DNA of 19,696 nucleotides from Bacteroidales bacterium UBA6408. GTDB lineage: Bacteria > Bacteroidota > Bacteroidia > Bacteroidales > UBA932. The DNA is taken from contig DJPQ01000027.1 of NCBI GenBank assembly GCA_002439805.1, positions 676-20,371 of the forward strand, given 5' to 3'. Both the position numbers and the translations under genes were made by a program. Shown here piece after piece: positions 1 through 7,274 of this stretch. The stretch's first letter is position 1; each line of letters opens with the position of its first letter. Under the pieces are notes generated by a model. The model worked only from the letters and a program-made list of their open reading frames with translations, searched no databases and had not been told where the DNA came from.

Positions 1-26
1 AAGCCTGCTACCTCGAAATGGACAAG

Positions 27-60
27 TTGTGTAACAATTCGGACAAAATGCCTATCTTTG
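27..60 (+). promoter_or_regulatory. Bacteroidetes-type promoter of the SusR-like regulator
   Basis: A TTG at 27-29 and TATCTTTG at 53-60 match the Bacteroidetes -33 and -7 elements (TAnnTTTG), separated by 23 nt, slightly longer than usual. Transcription would begin near 67, giving a leader of about 34 nt before the ATG at 101. Confidence 0.55.
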
Positions 61-100
61 GAGTGCCGGGACGACAATCCCTGCAACTTATATACTTGAG

Positions 101-2986
101 ATGAAACACGCTGTCCCCATACTGAGAACAATTCTTCTGACCGCGGCATTCCTCGTGGAATTGTGCGCGGCCACTGTGCGCGGCGCCTCGCCGCTGACAG
201 GGCGCTTTTCCCGCGTGCCGGTCGGCGAGAGTTCCATCATCCCGGCCTACGCCCTCGCGCAGGACTCCCTCGGCTTTGTCTGGATAGGCACCGATTCCGG
301 TCTCTACCGCCACGACGGAATCCGGGGGCAGCATTTCGGCCGGGAGGCTGACAACCCCTCCTGCATCTGCAACGAGCACATAAATGTCCTTGACTACGAT
401 TTCGCTTCAGGTTTTCTCCACATCGGCACCGACCGAGGATTCTGCACCTACGACAACGCGGGCGGCTTTGTTCAGGACACGACGGTCGGCCCTCGTCATG
501 TCAAGGTGGCGCGGCGGTTCGGGGACGAGGTGTGGATTGGTACCACGGACGGTCTTTTCCTTCGCTCAGGGACCGGAGGAACCCGTGCTGTCCTCCCGGG
601 AATTCATGTCGCGAGCTCATGCGTCATCGGAGACAAACTCTTCTTCGGAAGCTATGGCTGCGTGTGGCGAGTCGGCTCTGACAACGACCCGGCAGGCATC
701 CGTATGGATGTCGGAACAGGCTTTTCCGGCAATCTTGTGCTTGCCCTTTCCGGGATTTCGGAGGATTTCCTCTCTTACTCAGGCGTTTCTTCCTCGGAAA
801 ACGGTCTTTTTGTGGGCACAGAAAGAGGACTCTACAGTTTTGATGTCCGCAGTGGTGCGCTCCGCTGTCTCTGGGACGGCGGGCCGGTGAAGAATTTTCT
901 CTATCTCCCGGACGGCAGCCTCGCGGCGGGCACAGACAACGGACTGCTGGTCCTTTCGTCTTCGGGAAAGCTTGAGATATATCGCCATGAGGTCGGCAAT
1001 GCCCGTTCACTTCCCGACAATGTCGTGTGGGCGACCATGCTTGACGATGAAGGTAATCTCTGGGTCGGGACCGACCATGGAGCCGCGCTGACACGTCTCA
1101 ATGAGGAATACGACTTCGTCGGAGTCGAACGCGCCGGGCTGAGGGACGGCCTTGACATCTCCTCCATTCTCTGTGCGGACGGTCATGTCCTCGCCGCAGG
1201 GATGAACGGCATTCTTGACTTCGCGTCTTCGGGGAGGCACGCCGTCTATAAGTCCGACAGGGGAGAGGCGTACAGGAGGCTTGCTCACAACAAGGTACGC
1301 GCACTCTACAGCGACGGGCATTCCGTTTTTGCCGCATCCGACGCCGGACTTGACCGCATCCGTGACGGGAGAGTAACTCATTGGCATATAACCGAATCCT
1401 CGGGGAGGTATCTTTCGGATTGGATGTACGCTGTCGTGGAGGATTCCTCCGGCAGACTTTGGACGGGAACATACGACGGCGGCATTTTCGTCGTCTCAAA
1501 GCCGCGTCTTCCGGAGAGCGGAGGCGAGGTTCTCTGCGACAGGCATATTTCCGAGGATGACGGACTCTCCGGAAATATAGTGCTCCGGCTCTGCGCCTTC
1601 GGCGACAGGATTGCCGCCGTGACCGACAAGGGCGTGGATGTCATCGACTCAAGGACATTCGGAATCTCTCATGTTCCGGTTCCTGACTCCCGGCGCACCC
1701 TTTCGCTGGCCTCCGACGGTGAACGGCTGTGGGTCGGGACAGAGGCCGGCGTATATTTCCTTGACAATGACGGGCTTCTTCCGGTCAGCGGGACTTCCGT
1801 CTCGGCGCAGTCGCTCATCTTTTCCGACGGCTTCCTCTGGCTGGCCGACGGCAGCGAAATCTGGCGTTGCGAGGTTTCCCCGTCGCAGTGGCAGCTCGTG
1901 CGCAAGTTCGAGAACCCGCTTTTCTGCCTTGCAGCCGCCCCGAACAGCATCTATGCGGGTTCAGTCAGCGGCTTCTATTCCGTTCCCAAGTCGGTCCTTC
2001 CGATGCAGTCGCATCCCGACAGGATTGTCATCACCGCGCTCTACCTCGACAATGTCCCCGTTGTCCCGGGAGCCGACTATTCCGGCCGTCGCATTCTCGA
2101 CTCCGACATCGCGCTCGCCGAAGGAATCACTCTCGGACGGAATCAGAACTCCTTTGCGCTCAACTTCTCCTCAATGAAATATCCGGCTCCGGCCGGCCGC
2201 TTCGCATGGCGGCTCAGAGGCTTCCACGACGAGTGGCAGACAGGCTCAGCTGACAGCCGGGCCGTATTCCTCAATGTCCCTCCCGGAGACTATTCCTTCG
2301 AGGTCTGCCACCTCAATCCCGAAGGCAGCCCCGACTCGGAAACGAAAGTCCTGAGGGTAAGCATCCTGCATCCATGGTACGCGACTGTCTGGGCATGGCT
2401 GGCCTACATCGTCCTGCTCGCCGGAACGGCCGCTTTCATCATCTATTTCATGAAGGTGCGCCGCCAGCTCCAGATTGAGCGCACCGAGAGGGAAAAGGCG
2501 CAGTCCATCGCCAAGTCGACGATAAGCCGCACTCAGGAGTTCCGAGAGACCCTTAGCGCAATCTTCGGCCAGCGCCCTTCGGACGAGTCCTCCGGCGGGA
2601 CAGCCTCTGAACAGCCGGCATCCTCTCCTGACGGGGCTTCCGCCGTGTCTTCTCCCGACGCGAAGTTCATGAAGGAGATTTCCGACATAGTGAACCGCCA
2701 CATCGGCGACCCGGAGTTTTCCGCCGCGGCCCTCTGCGCTGAGTCCCGCTGGCCGGCCAAGCAGGTCTATCGCAAGATAAAGCAGCTCACCGGACTCGGC
2801 ACGGTCGAGTTCATCCGCGACATCCGCCTCTCGCAGGCCGCCTCGCTCCTCGAACAGGGCCGGCTCAATGTCACCGAAATCATGTACAAGGTGGGCTTCA
2901 CCACCCCGTCCTATTTTTCCAAATGCTTCAAGGCCCGCTACGGCCTCACCCCGTCCGAGTATCAGTTCAAATCAAGCCATCCTTAA
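101..2986 (+). CDS. SusR-like membrane sensor-regulator (beta-propeller, Y_Y_Y, AraC HTH)
   Basis: This 961-residue protein should sense a ligand in the periplasm and activate transcription directly. An N-terminal signal/anchor (about 1-28) precedes a long region of two-component-regulator propeller repeats, seen as recurring W(I/V/T)GT motifs such as GFVWIGTDSGLYRHDG near residue 55, NLWVGTDHG near 318 and RLWVGTEAGVYF near 545. A Y_Y_Y-like domain follows (about 687-755, with FAWRLRGFHDEWQ and PPGDYSFEV), then one membrane helix (about 764-785) and an AraC-type helix-turn-helix (about 854-961, ending in the typical VGFTTPSYFSKCFKARYGLTP). There is no histidine kinase, ATPase or receiver domain, so it resembles the one-component SusR form and not the hybrid two-component systems. 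Family knowledge suggests control of glycan-use genes, but no SusC/SusD pair is in the window, so its target is unknown. Its last 20 nt overlap the end of the convergent ATPase gene. Confidence 0.88.
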   Translation: MKHAVPILRTILLTAAFLVELCAATVRGASPLTGRFSRVPVGESSIIPAYALAQDSLGFVWIGTDSGLYRHDGIRGQHFGREADNPSCICNEHINVLDYDFASGFLHIGTDRGFCTYDNAGGFVQDTTVGPRHVKVARRFGDEVWIGTTDGLFLRSGTGGTRAVLPGIHVASSCVIGDKLFFGSYGCVWRVGSDNDPAGIRMDVGTGFSGNLVLALSGISEDFLSYSGVSSSENGLFVGTERGLYSFDVRSGALRCLWDGGPVKNFLYLPDGSLAAGTDNGLLVLSSSGKLEIYRHEVGNARSLPDNVVWATMLDDEGNLWVGTDHGAALTRLNEEYDFVGVERAGLRDGLDISSILCADGHVLAAGMNGILDFASSGRHAVYKSDRGEAYRRLAHNKVRALYSDGHSVFAASDAGLDRIRDGRVTHWHITESSGRYLSDWMYAVVEDSSGRLWTGTYDGGIFVVSKPRLPESGGEVLCDRHISEDDGLSGNIVLRLCAFGDRIAAVTDKGVDVIDSRTFGISHVPVPDSRRTLSLASDGERLWVGTEAGVYFLDNDGLLPVSGTSVSAQSLIFSDGFLWLADGSEIWRCEVSPSQWQLVRKFENPLFCLAAAPNSIYAGSVSGFYSVPKSVLPMQSHPDRIVITALYLDNVPVVPGADYSGRRILDSDIALAEGITLGRNQNSFALNFSSMKYPAPAGRFAWRLRGFHDEWQTGSADSRAVFLNVPPGDYSFEVCHLNPEGSPDSETKVLRVSILHPWYATVWAWLAYIVLLAGTAAFIIYFMKVRRQLQIERTEREKAQSIAKSTISRTQEFRETLSAIFGQRPSDESSGGTASEQPASSPDGASAVSSPDAKFMKEISDIVNRHIGDPEFSAAALCAESRWPAKQVYRKIKQLTGLGTVEFIRDIRLSQAASLLEQGRLNVTEIMYKVGFTTPSYFSKCFKARYGLTPSEYQFKSSHP

Positions 2987-4175
2987 AAAAATCCTTTGCG
3001 TCGATATGGCGGATGCCTTCGTACTTGCCCGTATCCATGCATGGAGTCATCGAAATTACATATTTCGGGTTATTGTCCTTGATTTGCAGCAGATTGCCGA
3101 ACTCTCTCTCTAATGTGTCATCGTCGTGGATGAGATATGCCACTTGCACATATCGGATGTCGTCGCCTCTGGAACAAACGAAATCTATTTCCGCATTGTA
3201 CAGAACCCCTACATTCACTTTATATCCTACTCTTATAAGGTGTTGATAGACAAGATTTTCGAGAATCTTTTCAATGTCGTTGACACGCCTTCCGCCTACG
3301 ATGAAATTCCTTAATCCCACATCTCCGAAATAATACTTTGAGTTTGTCTCAAGCAATTTCTTCCCGTGAATATTGTACCTTTCGACTTCATTGATGAGAT
3401 ATGCGGCCGTCGTCGCCTTTAGGTAGCTGATGACAACATTCTTTGAAACATCGTCTTTCTGCGAGGTCATATAATTGTGGATGTTTGTCGCTGAAATCGG
3501 CTTTCCGATGTTATCCCCGGTGTATTTCACGAGATTCTCCAGAAACGGCACGTTCCTGATATTCTTTCTGTTAACGATGTCTTTGATTAGAATCGTGTTA
3601 TAAATTCCTTGAAGATAGTCGTTTATGACCTCGGGGTTGTCAAGCCCAAATGCTCTGAGACCCGGCAGTCCTCCATAATTCATGTATTTTCCCAGTGACT
3701 TTTCGTCGTCCTGAAGGCTGTGAAATTCGAGAAACTCAGAGTAACTGAGACCCTGGACGAGAATTTCCACGTATCGGCCCGAAAGGAGTGTCGCGAGCTC
3801 TCCGGAAAGTATGTCGGAATTGCTGCCTGTCACGACAATGTCAATGTTGTCCTCATTGTAATAATTCCGCAGCCCGCGTTCAAAGTCCGCAATTTCCTGA
3901 ACTTCATCAATCAGAATGTAGTTGTGCCGGCTGCTGTCGATATGTTCGTCAATATATTGAACCAGTTCCTTGTACGTTACGATGAAATCAAAGGCGGTCT
4001 TTTCCTTGTCTATGTATATTATATTGTTTCCATTGTCCCGGCCTTTCCTGGCCATCAGTTCTTTCATTACATAGCTTTTTCCGACGCGCCTCTGCCCTGT
4101 AAGTACGATTAGCACGCCTTTGCCAAGGACTGATTCGAGTTTTTGGTAATAATTTGGTCTGGATATGAGTTTCAT
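2967..4175 (-). CDS. ATP-binding protein, AAA-type ATPase with DUF4143-like C-terminus
   Basis: This 402-residue protein has a Walker A motif GQRRVGKS at 27-34, a Walker B ILIDE at 87-91 and a sensor-like VVTGSNS at 114-120, followed by SGRYVEILVQGLSYSEFLEF, the usual layout of the AAA/DUF4143 family. The C-terminus (about 310-375) carries AEIDF and YVQVAY, resembling the degenerate PD-(D/E)XK-like fold of this family with glutamine at the usual (D/E)XK position, so catalysis is doubtful. The length is normal for the family, which is abundant in Bacteroidetes and has no settled function. The gene is clearly more AT-rich than both neighbours and stands alone on the minus strand between two GC-rich regulators, which suggests horizontal acquisition. 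Its stop codon lies inside the 3' end of the convergent regulator gene. A promoter and a perfect inverted repeat lie upstream. Confidence 0.88.
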   Translation of the reverse strand: MKLISRPNYYQKLESVLGKGVLIVLTGQRRVGKSYVMKELMARKGRDNGNNIIYIDKEKTAFDFIVTYKELVQYIDEHIDSSRHNYILIDEVQEIADFERGLRNYYNEDNIDIVVTGSNSDILSGELATLLSGRYVEILVQGLSYSEFLEFHSLQDDEKSLGKYMNYGGLPGLRAFGLDNPEVINDYLQGIYNTILIKDIVNRKNIRNVPFLENLVKYTGDNIGKPISATNIHNYMTSQKDDVSKNVVISYLKATTAAYLINEVERYNIHGKKLLETNSKYYFGDVGLRNFIVGGRRVNDIEKILENLVYQHLIRVGYKVNVGVLYNAEIDFVCSRGDDIRYVQVAYLIHDDDTLEREFGNLLQIKDNNPKYVISMTPCMDTGKYEGIRHIDAKDFFKDGLI

Positions 4176-4198
4176 GTCAATGGTGATTTGAACTGTGG

Positions 4199-4231
4199 CA
4201 AAGATAGCTTATTTTTGTTTAGTATAGTCAA
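4199..4231 (-). promoter_or_regulatory. Bacteroidetes-type promoter of the ATPase gene
   Basis: Read on the minus strand, TATCTTTG (plus-strand CAAAGATA at 4199-4206) is a -7 element 22 nt downstream of a TTG (plus-strand CAA at 4229-4231). The TTG lies inside the left arm of the adjacent inverted repeat, so whatever binds that repeat could control this promoter. Start codon at 4175. Confidence 0.6.
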
Positions 4232-4266
4232 CAAAAATCAAAAATTTTAAATTTTGTTGACTATAC
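4222..4266. repeat. Perfect 15-bp inverted repeat (candidate operator or hairpin)
   Basis: The left arm gtatagtcaacaaaa (4222-4236) and right arm ttttgttgactatac (4252-4266) are exact reverse complements, separated by 15 AT-rich nt. The repeat overlaps the -33 element of the minus-strand ATPase promoter and lies about 45 nt upstream of the promoter of the divergent 7-TM regulator. It may be an operator shared by both genes, or a hairpin left by transfer of the ATPase gene. Confidence 0.7.
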
Positions 4267-4311
4267 CCAACAAAACTACGAGTCTCGGTGCGGAGTGGCT
4301 TCGTCAGTGAC

Positions 4312-4340
4312 TTGAATGTCCCGAAATTTTCATAAATTTG
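4312..4340 (+). promoter_or_regulatory. Bacteroidetes-type promoter of the 7-TM AraC regulator
   Basis: TTG at 4312-4314 and TAAATTTG at 4333-4340 are 18 nt apart and match the -33/-7 consensus. The predicted start near 4347 leaves a leader of only about 12 nt, which supports the ATG at 4359 as the true start. Confidence 0.6.
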
Positions 4341-4358
4341 CCTGTAAAATGATTTGGA

Positions 4359-5612
4359 ATGATTCCTCGGATTCTATATATATTGTTCGCACTCGTCGAA
4401 TTTACGGCGGCGGGGTTCATGTTCGCAAAACATCGGCGGCAGCCCGACCGTTCACGGGTGTTCATCGCTGTATTTTTCCTGTTGTCCGCCCTCAGTGCTT
4501 CCTTCATCGTTGTCTCGCGGACCTTCTTTCCGGAGACTATAGGCCAAGGGAATGGCCCGCACTATATACTTCTCGGGTTTGTCGTATTCTTCATGCTCCT
4601 GCTCTATCCGATAGAGGTGCTGCGCCCGCGTTGGATGACATTGCCCCGGGCGCTGAAAATATTGAGTCCCTGGCTGTTCTTTGTCCTATGCCTTTTGGCC
4701 GTGGCTCCGCTCGGACTGCACACGATGTCTTCCGTCAAGGATATTCTTCTGCATATCGGGGAAACGAATGTGTTTCTTCAAGTTGTCTTGTCGCTTATAT
4801 TCATCCCTTATGGCCTGTGGCTCTGCCTGATGGACTACAACTGGCGCAAGAGCAGCGCCCCGAGGGACTGGCTGCGGCTGATAGTCGCCATAGCGATGCT
4901 GATGACACTCACATTTTCCTGCACCCGCATTTTCAACCTCAGATGGGCAATGTATGTGCACATATTTCTTTATTTTCTGCTGACATACATAATACTGCGC
5001 GTGGAGCTCGTCATCCGTTTCCGTGTACCCGGCGGTGTTGGTGAGGATCGAACTGTCGAAGAGCCGCCGCTTTTCGAGGAACACATGCCGGAGCATTCGC
5101 AGAATGCCGCGTTGCCCTGTGAAAATGAGGATGGAGCGTCTTGCGGAAGTGATGCCGATGGTGCTGTCCCGGGCTCTGAAGCGACTCCGGATGAAGTTCC
5201 GGCATTCGATGGCGCGGACGTTTCCGGCGGCAGTTCAAGAGCGGATGCCATGGGACTGATTAAGGAAAGGCTGCGGTCTCTTATGGACAACCCGGATGTA
5301 TGGCAGAACCCGGATCTTACCGCCGGAGAACTCTGCAATATGGTCGGGACGAACTCGAACTACCTCCAACGAACCATCAAGGAGATGGGCTGGCAGTCCT
5401 ACTCCGACATGATTAACCGGAAGCGGATTGAGTATGTGTGCCGCGAACTGTTGTCATCCGGAGGCGAGGCTAATGTTCAGGACATATTCTATCGCGCCGG
5501 CTATCGCTCCCGTGTCACCGCATGGCGAAACTTCACTGCAATCACCGGTCTTTCCCCGGTCGATTGGGTGTCTAAATGTCAATCATCTGATACAAAGGAT
5601 GCTCCGTTGTGA
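4359..5612 (+). CDS. Polytopic membrane-anchored AraC-family transcriptional regulator
   Basis: This 417-residue protein has about seven hydrophobic helices in its first 215 residues (roughly 3-23, 35-55, 69-88, 101-121, 135-157, 170-190 and 197-216). An acidic, Ala/Ser/Gly-rich, probably disordered linker follows (about 225-290), and a C-terminal AraC-type DNA-binding domain (about 298-405). The HTH is recognisable by LTAGELCNMVGTNSNYLQRT, the helix INRKRIEYVCRELL and the second HTH VQDIFYRAGYRSRVTAWRNF followed by TGLSPVDW. The arrangement puts the DNA-binding domain in the cytoplasm, tethered to the inner membrane, so it may sense a membrane-associated or small hydrophobic signal; that is inference. 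The next gene on the same strand is the outer-membrane protein at 5830, behind its own promoter, and it is a reasonable target candidate. No terminator is evident directly after the stop codon. Confidence 0.82.
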   Translation: MIPRILYILFALVEFTAAGFMFAKHRRQPDRSRVFIAVFFLLSALSASFIVVSRTFFPETIGQGNGPHYILLGFVVFFMLLLYPIEVLRPRWMTLPRALKILSPWLFFVLCLLAVAPLGLHTMSSVKDILLHIGETNVFLQVVLSLIFIPYGLWLCLMDYNWRKSSAPRDWLRLIVAIAMLMTLTFSCTRIFNLRWAMYVHIFLYFLLTYIILRVELVIRFRVPGGVGEDRTVEEPPLFEEHMPEHSQNAALPCENEDGASCGSDADGAVPGSEATPDEVPAFDGADVSGGSSRADAMGLIKERLRSLMDNPDVWQNPDLTAGELCNMVGTNSNYLQRTIKEMGWQSYSDMINRKRIEYVCRELLSSGGEANVQDIFYRAGYRSRVTAWRNFTAITGLSPVDWVSKCQSSDTKDAPL

Positions 5613-5677
5613 GGCGTGGCCAAAGTAAGGGGATAAATCCTGCATTTCTCTGATTTTGAAACATTCTTATTGTCGTT

Positions 5678-5714
5678 TTTGTAACAGGCTTACATGATTA
5701 TTTGCTTATATTTG
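5678..5714 (+). promoter_or_regulatory. Possible promoter of the outer-membrane protein gene
   Basis: TATATTTG at 5707-5714 is a full match to the -7 element. The nearest TTTG (5678-5681) is 25 nt upstream, longer than usual, so the -33 assignment is weak. The transcript would have a leader of about 110 nt containing a small GC-rich inverted repeat (gggc/gccc around 5727-5750). The rest of the 217-nt gap shows nothing else recognisable. Confidence 0.4.
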
Positions 5715-5829
5715 CATCCGCTTTCGGGCTGGACGGGTGTCATGCCCGGACGATTTGGCGGTTTCCGGAGGGTTTGTTTTGTGTAAAAACCATTGTTAAA
5801 ATTATAGTACCAACATTAAATTACAGTAC

Positions 5830-6405
5830 ATGAAAAAGTTTATTCTTGTTCTTGCAGCTACAGTTCTTGCTGCCGTTGCAGTCAGCGCACAGCCGCGCGC
5901 AATCGGTGCGCGTTTCGGTTATGGTATCGAGGTCTCTTATCAGCATTCACTCGGAACTGATAACATGCTCTCAGCCGAGCTTTCATTTCCTGGGTTCGTA
6001 GGGGGTGTCGGAGCAGCCGCCACTTATGACTGGCTCAATCCTTTCAACGCAGTCATTCCTTGGAACCACAAGGGTGAGTGGAACTGGTACATGGGTGTCG
6101 GTGCCGGACTTGGATTCGGATGGCCGGATGTGGACAAATCCACAGTAGGGGATATCACTTATAAGACAAGTGCCAATTGGTTCAGCGTAGGTGTCGCAGG
6201 CCGTGTCGGCATCGAGTATAATTTCTGGTTCCCGCTTCAGCTCTCCTTTGACTGGCGTCCAACCATTGGACCAAGCTTCTCTTGGGCGAGGACTACAGCT
6301 TCAGGCGGCGGAGTCGATGTCAATGAACGCTCTCATTCGGCAGGCTTTTATTCAGATGGCCTTTGGGCCGGCGCAATCAGCCTCGGCGTAAGGTACAAGT
6401 TCTAA
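5830..6405 (+). CDS. Small outer-membrane beta-barrel protein
   Basis: This 191-residue protein starts with a clear signal peptide (MKKFILVLAATVLAAVAVSA, cleavage likely before QPRAIG). The rest alternates short amphipathic strands rich in Gly, Tyr, Trp and Phe (GARFGYGIEVSYQH, WNWYMGVGAGLGFGW, QLSFDWRPTIGPSFSW) and ends in ISLGVRYKF. The terminal aromatic residue is typical of outer-membrane barrels recognised by the BAM complex. Its size fits a barrel of about eight strands, as in the OmpW/OmpX/porin-like families common in Bacteroidetes. There is no OmpA-like peptidoglycan-binding domain. It appears monocistronic, with its own probable promoter and a strong terminator directly after it. 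The specific substrate or role cannot be read from the sequence. Confidence 0.8.
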   Translation: MKKFILVLAATVLAAVAVSAQPRAIGARFGYGIEVSYQHSLGTDNMLSAELSFPGFVGGVGAAATYDWLNPFNAVIPWNHKGEWNWYMGVGAGLGFGWPDVDKSTVGDITYKTSANWFSVGVAGRVGIEYNFWFPLQLSFDWRPTIGPSFSWARTTASGGGVDVNERSHSAGFYSDGLWAGAISLGVRYKF

Positions 6406-6430
6406 AATCAGGCTTGCATATACAGTTTAA

Positions 6431-6462
6431 GGCGTGGTCGGTTTTCCCGGTCACGCCTTTTT
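6431..6462 (+). terminator. Rho-independent terminator after the outer-membrane protein gene
   Basis: Arms at 6431-6441 (ggcgtggtcgg) and 6447-6457 (ccggtcacgcc) form an 11-bp GC-rich stem with two G-U wobbles and a 5-nt loop. The T-run 6458-6462 follows directly. It lies 25 nt after the stop codon. Confidence 0.85.
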
Positions 6463-6480
6463 CGTGTGCAACTTGTATTT

Positions 6481-6560
6481 GCACTGCGTAAAAATTCGCA
6501 ATGCACTGCGTAAAAATTCGCAATGCACTGCGTAAAAATTCGCAATGCGCTGCGTAAAAT
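6481..6560. repeat. 22-bp tandem repeat, three full units plus a partial fourth
   Basis: Units at 6481-6502, 6503-6524 and 6525-6546 are identical, and a partial, slightly varied unit covers 6547-6560. Each unit contains tgcg-N8-cgca, an imperfect dyad around an AT-rich centre, so the array can form several hairpins or present tandem binding sites. It lies between a terminator and the first gene of the efflux cluster, where a promoter would be expected. I see no clear TAnnTTTG element here. In-frame translation through the array gives an open N-terminal extension of the following lipoprotein, which is probably not real. Confidence 0.85.
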
Positions 6561-6612
6561 GTGGCATTTGCTTTGTGCGTTCCCGCCCGGCTTTGAAAAT
6601 ACTGTAACTAAT

Positions 6613-7239
6613 ATGAAAATGAAATCATTTGTCTCAGCACTCGCTGTGGTCGCGTCGCTCATGTCCCTCTGTTCGTGTGAAAAGGAGGGAGTCAAGCTTT
6701 TTGACGGGAATTATTCGTTCAAGACCAGCGGTATCCTGACTGTCGAGAGAATAGCTGAAATTTCGGAAACGGACGGCGATGAGACGGCTTCAGGGCAGGC
6801 CTCGGACAACGGGAATTCGGAATGGCCGGGAATAGACCTTCCGGATATTGATTTGCCGGATATCCCCGGTGTGGTTCTTCCCGACGGTGACCGGACGTTC
6901 AGACTGCCGCTCACCTCGGAGTCCGGCCAGATGAACATCATCAAGACCGGTGACAACTCGGCGATTGTCACGATGAACATAGTCGGTGGCGATGCCCTTG
7001 TCTTCAACGGAAAGGCGGAGGGCAAGACTTTGACGCTCGACCCTGCCGTGCGCTTTGTCCATTTCAGGGACGGGGCGAGCACCGTGCAGCTTGAGGTCAC
7101 CGTTTCAGGAACCGCCGAGAAGCACGATGACGTGGCGATTTTCAAACTCGAATACGTCGGCAAGGGCGAGACGACGCTCTACGATTACGAGATAAAGGAT
7201 TCGGATGTCAAGTGCGTGGCAAAGGTAAACGAAGATTAG
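6613..7239 (+). CDS. Unrecognised lipoprotein, first gene of the efflux cluster
   Basis: I do not recognise this 208-residue protein. I place the start at the ATG at 6613 (a second ATG at 6619 is equally possible). From there the sequence reads as a lipoprotein signal peptide, MKMKSFVSALAVVASLMSLCSC, with the acylated cysteine at residue 22. An in-frame ATG at 6523 would add 30 residues encoded by the tandem repeat and bury the signal peptide, so I reject it. The mature protein has a short acidic linker with repeated LPDI motifs (DLPDIDLPDIPG, about residues 77-88) and then a beta-rich domain of about 110 residues with many Val, Thr and Asp, looking like a single beta-sandwich or lipocalin-type domain. 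The gene ends 35 nt before the efflux adaptor on the same strand, so co-transcription is likely. A role as a pump accessory or stress lipoprotein is only inference. Confidence 0.65.
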   Translation: MKMKSFVSALAVVASLMSLCSCEKEGVKLFDGNYSFKTSGILTVERIAEISETDGDETASGQASDNGNSEWPGIDLPDIDLPDIPGVVLPDGDRTFRLPLTSESGQMNIIKTGDNSAIVTMNIVGGDALVFNGKAEGKTLTLDPAVRFVHFRDGASTVQLEVTVSGTAEKHDDVAIFKLEYVGKGETTLYDYEIKDSDVKCVAKVNED

Positions 7240-7246
7240 TGGATTG

Positions 7247-7272
7247 ATGTAGTCAGAAAATGTAGTCAGAAA
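7247..7272 (+). repeat. 13-bp tandem duplication just before the adaptor start codon
   Basis: Two exact copies of atgtagtcagaaa (7247-7259 and 7260-7272) fill the gap between the lipoprotein stop and the adaptor ATG at 7275. The spacing could affect translation initiation of the adaptor, since the duplicated block occupies the whole ribosome-binding region. Confidence 0.8.
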
Positions 7273-7274
7273 AT

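Noticed and set aside
4304..5044. Open frames overlapping the start of the 7-TM regulator on both strands (4304-4507 minus, 4316-5044 plus)
   Set aside because: The 4359 frame has clear membrane helices and an AraC domain plus a well-placed promoter; the others have no features.
6523..6612. Upstream in-frame start adding 30 residues to the lipoprotein
   Set aside because: The added sequence is translation of the 22-bp tandem repeat and would hide a clean lipoprotein signal peptide beginning at 6613.
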